This document shows positions 60,423 through 64,000 of a stretch of 64,000 nt of DNA, one piece after another; the first letter of the stretch is position 1; the number at the start of each line of letters is the position of its first letter. Below the pieces are notes generated by a model, which ran no database searches, was not told the origin of the DNA, and saw only the letters and a program-made list of their open reading frames with translations. Source of the stretch: VXNE01 sp965203615 (lineage in GTDB: Bacteria; Pseudomonadota; Gammaproteobacteria; Pseudomonadales; Azotimanducaceae); NCBI GenBank assembly GCA_965203615.1, contig OZ241900.1:3410001-3474000 (forward strand). The letters run 5' to 3'. The position numbers and the translations under genes are program-made.

Positions 60423-61247
60423 CTACCTCATCAGGTTCTCGGCCAACGCCTTCAGCCGTTGTGTACCCACGCTGATGCGTACGCCCTCGGCCAGCCGTGC
60501 GGCCAACGTTTCCTCGGTGCAACTATCCAGAAACGCGATGCCGGCCGCCTTGCAGGCGTCGAGTATGCGCCGCCTGGCGGCGACGAGCTCAGGCCGCGAA
60601 AGGTCGGGCCGGGCGCCGCCGAATCCGTGGGACATCGACATGTCCGCCGGACCCCACTCCGCGAATGCCACGCCGGGCACCCGGGCGACTTCAAAGGCGT
60701 TCCCGAGTGCCTGTCGATTCTCGATCTTGAGGCCAAGCAGCAGTTCCCCGTCCGGATTCAGCGGCCACGGGTCCGCTCGCTCCAGGTACTCCTCTGGCGT
60801 GACTCCCCAGACGGCTGCTGCTGCGGCTTGGCCGCCGGACCCGCGGGTACCGCCGCGGAAGGTGTAGCGCATCGCCTCGACCACCGCGGCGACGGCCTCG
60901 GGATGCTCGGCGTGGCAAAGCAGGAAGCCGTGCACGCCCACCGCGAGCAACTGGCGCACCTGCCAGGCATTCGCCCGCACAAGGTCCGGCGCCCGGCCCT
61001 CGAAGGGAAGTTCCACGAGGACTACGGGTGTGGGAGTGCGTACCGATGCCATGCCCTGCATGAACCGGTTGAGGCCGGGGATGTCGAGCGGGCCGTGCTC
61101 CATGCCGATGTTGATGTAATCGGCCCACGTGTCCGCCATCGCCACCCCGGCTTCGAAGGTCAGTTCGGCGCCGGTGTGGCCGCCTGTGTAGAAAACGGGT
61201 CTGTCGTTGGCCAGTCGCGACACCACGCCGTTGACTCGGTCAGCCAT
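60423..61247 (-). CDS. HpcH/HpaI-family aldolase
   Basis: 274 residues from the ATG at 61247 (AGGAGAGG upstream). The family TIM-barrel motifs are DYINIGMEHGPLDIPGLNRFMQGM, VVLVELPF, ANAWQVRQLLAVGVHGFLLCHAEHPEAVAAVVEAMRY, the metal-binding Glu in LLLGLKIENRQAL, and Asp in EWGPADMSMSHGF. Members cleave 2-keto-4-hydroxy acids in aromatic or sugar-acid breakdown. A cupin gene lies 120 bases upstream on the same strand. Confidence 0.85.
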   Translation of the reverse strand: MADRVNGVVSRLANDRPVFYTGGHTGAELTFEAGVAMADTWADYINIGMEHGPLDIPGLNRFMQGMASVRTPTPVVLVELPFEGRAPDLVRANAWQVRQLLAVGVHGFLLCHAEHPEAVAAVVEAMRYTFRGGTRGSGGQAAAAAVWGVTPEEYLERADPWPLNPDGELLLGLKIENRQALGNAFEVARVPGVAFAEWGPADMSMSHGFGGARPDLSRPELVAARRRILDACKAAGIAFLDSCTEETLAARLAEGVRISVGTQRLKALAENLMR

Positions 61248-61367
61248 TGTGTCCTCTCCTGGTGGTTGGATTCCCCGATACGGGCTCACTTCCGCCTTGC
61301 GCTGTCACATCGCGGCGATCGCTTTTGGTTCGAACGCAACCCCGAATCGCCGGGCCGCAATACTGCC

Positions 61368-62030
61368 TTAGTCGTCAGTCGCTTCTTCGGCCCTGCTCGT
61401 GTCGCCGATCCTCTTTGGCCTGTGCCACTTGTCGCGGTTCTCGTTGGCCTGGTCGATGAGCCGTTGCATGGAATCCATCGTCCGCTCGTCGACTTTCATG
61501 CCGGGCTGGTCCGGGTCGCCGCCACCCGGGTGGAACTCCAGCAGTTCGGCGCCGTTCGGTCCGCCGGTGTACTTGTATGGCATGCCGGCGGGAATAAAGA
61601 ACCCCGATCCGGGTCCGAGACTGCGCCGGCCGACGATGAGTTCGCCATTGGTCACGTAGTAGAGACAGTCGCCGCTGCCCGGATGGCTGTGACGAAACAG
61701 CGGAAACCCCGGTCCCACCCAGATGTGGGTCAGGCTGCAACCCCTGCGCGGGCGCTTGCCGCGGTTCTCCATGCCGCCTTCGTGGAAGAGTCCCGTTATC
61801 ACCATGCCGCCGGCATAGGATTTGAGGACCTCGACCATCTTCCCGCGCACGGTCTCTTCGCCGTATTTTTCGACGAGGTCGCTCATTTCCCATCCTGTCG
61901 TGGCTTTCGACCAGTCCGCGCGTTGCCAGGTGTACTGCTCGTTCATCTGCGGATTGGCGAAGATCTCAAACCGTCGACTGGGGAGGTTGCGGGCTTTCGG
62001 TTTGGCGACCGATTCTTTCGTGCTGGACAT
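61368..62030 (-). CDS. Cupin-domain protein
   Basis: 220 residues. The cupin core is FRHSHPGSGDCLYYVTNGELIVGRRSLGPGSGFFIPAGMPYKYTGGPNGAELLEFHPGGG, with metal-binding histidines in HSH and a later His in EFHPG. The N-terminal 100 residues (ending MVITGLFHEGGMENRGKRPRRG) have no motif I recognise. It is probably a small metal-binding enzyme or sensor in the same unit as the aldolase. The substrate is unknown. Confidence 0.75.
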   Translation of the reverse strand: MSSTKESVAKPKARNLPSRRFEIFANPQMNEQYTWQRADWSKATTGWEMSDLVEKYGEETVRGKMVEVLKSYAGGMVITGLFHEGGMENRGKRPRRGCSLTHIWVGPGFPLFRHSHPGSGDCLYYVTNGELIVGRRSLGPGSGFFIPAGMPYKYTGGPNGAELLEFHPGGGDPDQPGMKVDERTMDSMQRLIDQANENRDKWHRPKRIGDTSRAEEATDD

Positions 62031-62119
62031 CTACTCTCCTCTTCTGTCAGAGATAGCTTAACGCAAGTCTGGTCTGCCGGTCGCATGAGGCGGGCCACTA
62101 TAATTCGCGTAACCCGGGT

Positions 62120-62848
62120 GTGGCGACGACGGTGGAACGGGCGAAATCGAGTGTTCAGGGATTCGGCCGCATCCCGCTTCGGGTGCGGGACCTCGGCCTC
62201 ACCGACTACCGGACGGTGTTCGAAGCGATGCGCGTTTTCACCGACGGGCGGGACGCGGACTCGACCGACGAGATCTGGCTGACGGAACACGAAGCCGTGT
62301 TTACCCAGGGCCAGGCCGGCCTGGCGGAACACGTGCTGTCGCCGGACGACATTCCGGTCGTGGCCACGGACAGGGGCGGGCAGGTCACCTACCACGGTCC
62401 CGGACAGATCGTGATGTACACGATGTTCGACATCAGCCGGATGGGAATCGGCGTTCGCGCCCTCGTCGGTGGAATAGAGAACGCCATGATCGCCGCGCTC
62501 GCGGAATGGAACATCGAGGCGGCGGCGCGTCATGACGCCCGCGGCGTCTACGTCGGCGGGCGCAAGATAGGTGCCCTGGGCCTGCGTGTCCGGCACGGGT
62601 GCGCGTACCACGGCCTGGCGCTCAACATTGCCATGGACCTCGCCCCCTTCAGGCGCATCAATCCATGCGGCCTGGTGGGCATGGACGTCACACAGGTCTC
62701 CGATCTTGGCGGTCCGGCCGACCTGGACCTCGCGCGGACGGCGCTGGTGCGGAAGCTGGCGCTGGGTTTCGGCTTCGACCCCTGCGAGGCGCACCCCGAC
62801 CGCTGGACCCGCGGCGTTCCCGCTACTTCGCTTTCGCCACTTCGTTGA
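62120..62848 (+). CDS. lipB: Octanoyltransferase
   Basis: 242 residues from a GTG at 62120. Motifs are RGGQVTYHGPGQIVMY (85-100), Lys149 in VGGRKIGALGLRV and Cys183 in INPCGLVGMDVTQVS, the Lys/Cys pair that carries the octanoyl group. It moves octanoate from ACP to lipoyl domains. In many gammaproteobacteria lipB follows dacA and precedes lipA. Here it is separated from dacA by 13 kb, and lipA does not follow. Its last 26 bases overlap the convergent hydrolase gene. Confidence 0.95.
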   Translation: MATTVERAKSSVQGFGRIPLRVRDLGLTDYRTVFEAMRVFTDGRDADSTDEIWLTEHEAVFTQGQAGLAEHVLSPDDIPVVATDRGGQVTYHGPGQIVMYTMFDISRMGIGVRALVGGIENAMIAALAEWNIEAAARHDARGVYVGGRKIGALGLRVRHGCAYHGLALNIAMDLAPFRRINPCGLVGMDVTQVSDLGGPADLDLARTALVRKLALGFGFDPCEAHPDRWTRGVPATSLSPLR

Positions 62849-63761
62849 GAAACGGATTGACGGCCGCCAGGAACCCCGGCGTGTTCTGTGAGTGCACGTT
62901 GTGGCCGCAGTTCGGCACCGTGACCATGCGCGCGTCGGGCAGGGCGCCAATCAGGCGTTCGCCGGCCTCGGTTGTGAACACGCTCGAATTCTCCCCGCGC
63001 ACCACCATCACGGGAACATGCAGGGCACGCACGTCCTCGAGACCGATTGCGGTGCGCGAACTGGCCAGGCGACGGTGGTCGTTCTTGCTGACGTACTTGC
63101 CGTCGGCCCTTTGGAACAGGTTGTACTTGACGGTCCGCTCCACGTGCTCGCGCTTGCGGTACGGGTCGTAGTTGACGACGTTGTCGATGAACTGATCCGG
63201 GTTGTCGAACTCGCGATTGTTCCGAATGAAATTGCGGATCGTCCTGCCGCCGCCGGGGTTCATTTCGGGGCCGGAGTCGACCAGCACCAGCGCACGCACG
63301 AGATCAGGGTCCCTGAGTGCGGCGAGCAGCGCGACGCGACCGCCCATGGAGTGACCGATGACGATCGGCCGATCCAGTTTGCGGTCCCTCGCGAACGCTG
63401 TCGCGTCGTCGGCCATCGCGGTCGTCGAGTAGTCGAGTTCCCGGCTCCATTCGGAATCGCCGTGACCGCGTTGATCGAGCGCGAATACGTGGCAGGACGA
63501 TGCGAGGGCGAGACTGACGAGATCCCACGAGTGGGAGGACTGGTTCGTCCCGTGGAGTAACAGCAATGGCGGCGCACCGGGGCGTCCCCACTCCGTGAAG
63601 TGGAACCGGAGCCGGCGCACCACTGTCTGGCGCGAGCAATAGCCGACATCCCGGCTGTGCGCGATCCCCAGGTCGGCTGCGCTCCGGCACAGGCTGCGAA
63701 ATTCGTCGGTGCCGGTCATCTCGTGGCGTGAAAGGTCCGCTGCGAATTCGTTCTGGTACAT
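62823..63761 (-). CDS. Alpha/beta hydrolase
   Basis: 312 residues. The fold motifs are PPLLLLHGTNQSSHSWDLV (HG oxyanion region), DQRGHGDSEWSRELDYS, the nucleophile Ser in VIGHSMGGRVALL, the acid near VMVVRGENSSVF, and the catalytic His in PNCGHNVHSQNTPGFL. It resembles 3-oxoadipate enol-lactonase and meta-cleavage-type hydrolases, but the substrate is open. The C-terminal codons overlap the lipB 3' end in the opposite direction. Confidence 0.87.
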   Translation of the reverse strand: MYQNEFAADLSRHEMTGTDEFRSLCRSAADLGIAHSRDVGYCSRQTVVRRLRFHFTEWGRPGAPPLLLLHGTNQSSHSWDLVSLALASSCHVFALDQRGHGDSEWSRELDYSTTAMADDATAFARDRKLDRPIVIGHSMGGRVALLAALRDPDLVRALVLVDSGPEMNPGGGRTIRNFIRNNREFDNPDQFIDNVVNYDPYRKREHVERTVKYNLFQRADGKYVSKNDHRRLASSRTAIGLEDVRALHVPVMVVRGENSSVFTTEAGERLIGALPDARMVTVPNCGHNVHSQNTPGFLAAVNPFLNEVAKAK

Positions 63762-63829
63762 CGACTACGTGCTCGGCGCCGCCTGATCGGAGGTCGGCGA
63801 AGTGTATCGTTTGTGGGTTGACCCTGCCG

Positions 63830-64000
63830 CTATCGGTCCGGCAGCGTGGTGAGCAGCGCCACGAGCAACCTGATCTGCGTGTCGTCGAGCCGCTCGCCGA
63901 ACGCCGGCATCTGGCCGGTCCTCCCGACGGCGATGGAATGCCGTATGGCCTCGATGTCGCCACCGTAGAGATGGATGTCGTCCGTGAGGTTCGGCGCGCC
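63830..64000 (-). CDS. ccoP: C-terminus of a cytochrome c, probably cbb3 oxidase subunit III (cut by window edge)
   Basis: The last 56 codons on the minus strand read GAPNLTDDIHLYGGDIEAIR, then HSIAVGRTGQMPAFGERLDD and a final helix to TAG. The GAPNLTDDxxLYG and GRxGQMPAFGxRL pattern is the end of the second heme domain of CcoP, with the Met heme ligand in QMPAF. The CXXCH motifs are outside the window. CcoP delivers electrons to cbb3-type oxygen reductases, which suggests microaerobic respiration. A related class-I cytochrome is possible. Confidence 0.75.
   Translation of the reverse strand, partial: GAPNLTDDIHLYGGDIEAIRHSIAVGRTGQMPAFGERLDDTQIRLLVALLTTLPDR

Overview
The window is a dense, high-GC stretch of chromosome, probably from a gammaproteobacterium. 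The evidence is gene order. A run proA-nadD-rsfS-mrdA-rodA-mltB-rlpA-dacA, uvrA divergent from ssb, pbpC next to an alpha-2-macroglobulin gene, and trpG-trpD-trpC are all familiar there. The gene content suggests an aerobic, diderm heterotroph: tandem TonB-dependent receptors, a form-II CO-dehydrogenase-like molybdenum hydroxylase, acyl-CoA dehydrogenase, flavin and ferredoxin-type oxidoreductases, and the C-terminus of a cbb3-oxidase-type cytochrome c at the right edge. I cannot assign genus or species.

Layout. 1-6.1 kb: partial acyl-CoA dehydrogenase, glutamine-dependent NAD synthetase overlapping a metallo-beta-lactamase-fold protein that has lost its metal motif, ribosomal protein bTHX, an amidase and an NAD-binding dehydrogenase. 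6.1-8.1 kb: first copy of a dispersed palindromic repeat, an acidic lipoprotein, and an RRM protein behind a structured leader. 8.1-12 kb (minus strand): bioB, a MaoC-like gene, trpG, trpD, trpC and a DUF1801 gene. 12-17.6 kb: a lipoprotein aminopeptidase and coxG-S-L-M. 17.6-25.7 kb (minus): pbpC and alpha-2-macroglobulin. 25.9-30.7 kb: low-complexity secreted protein, tRNA-Gly(CCC), DegQ-like protease, folK, a phospholipase C-like protein and a luciferase-family remnant. 30.7-38.1 kb (minus): yhhQ, SDR, a pterin synthase homologue, HAD, a cereblon-like CULT protein, a ferredoxin reductase-like protein and uvrA. 38.3-49.1 kb: ssb, uppP, a LON-domain protein and the cell-elongation and peptidoglycan cluster. 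49.1-62.1 kb: an accessory segment between dacA and lipB, holding a repeat cluster, two paralogous TonB receptors, an NHL protein, an LLM oxidoreductase, a candidate selenoprotein, DUF2784, another repeat pair, sdhE, a truncated hydrolase, an HpcH-type aldolase and a cupin. 62.1-64 kb: lipB, a hydrolase and the partial cytochrome.

Two observations stand out. First, an ArsC-family gene (58410-58760, minus) carries an in-frame TGA exactly at codon 12, the position of the catalytic cysteine. It is followed by an intact reading frame and a hairpin that fits the bacterial SECIS rules, so it is a good candidate for a selenocysteine-containing ArsC-like enzyme that ordinary gene calling would split. 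Second, a modular palindromic repeat family (arms beginning GTGCCCCACAGCCG and a core GCGAGGGG..CCCCTCGC) occurs at five loci. One lies inside the 3' end of uvrA, where it is translated and appears to add about 62 basic residues to UvrA. Also notable are a conserved hydrophobic insertion of about 150 residues in both TonB receptors, a single-domain CULT protein, and a pterin synthase-SDR pair.

All functional calls rest on reading motifs by eye. No database search was possible.
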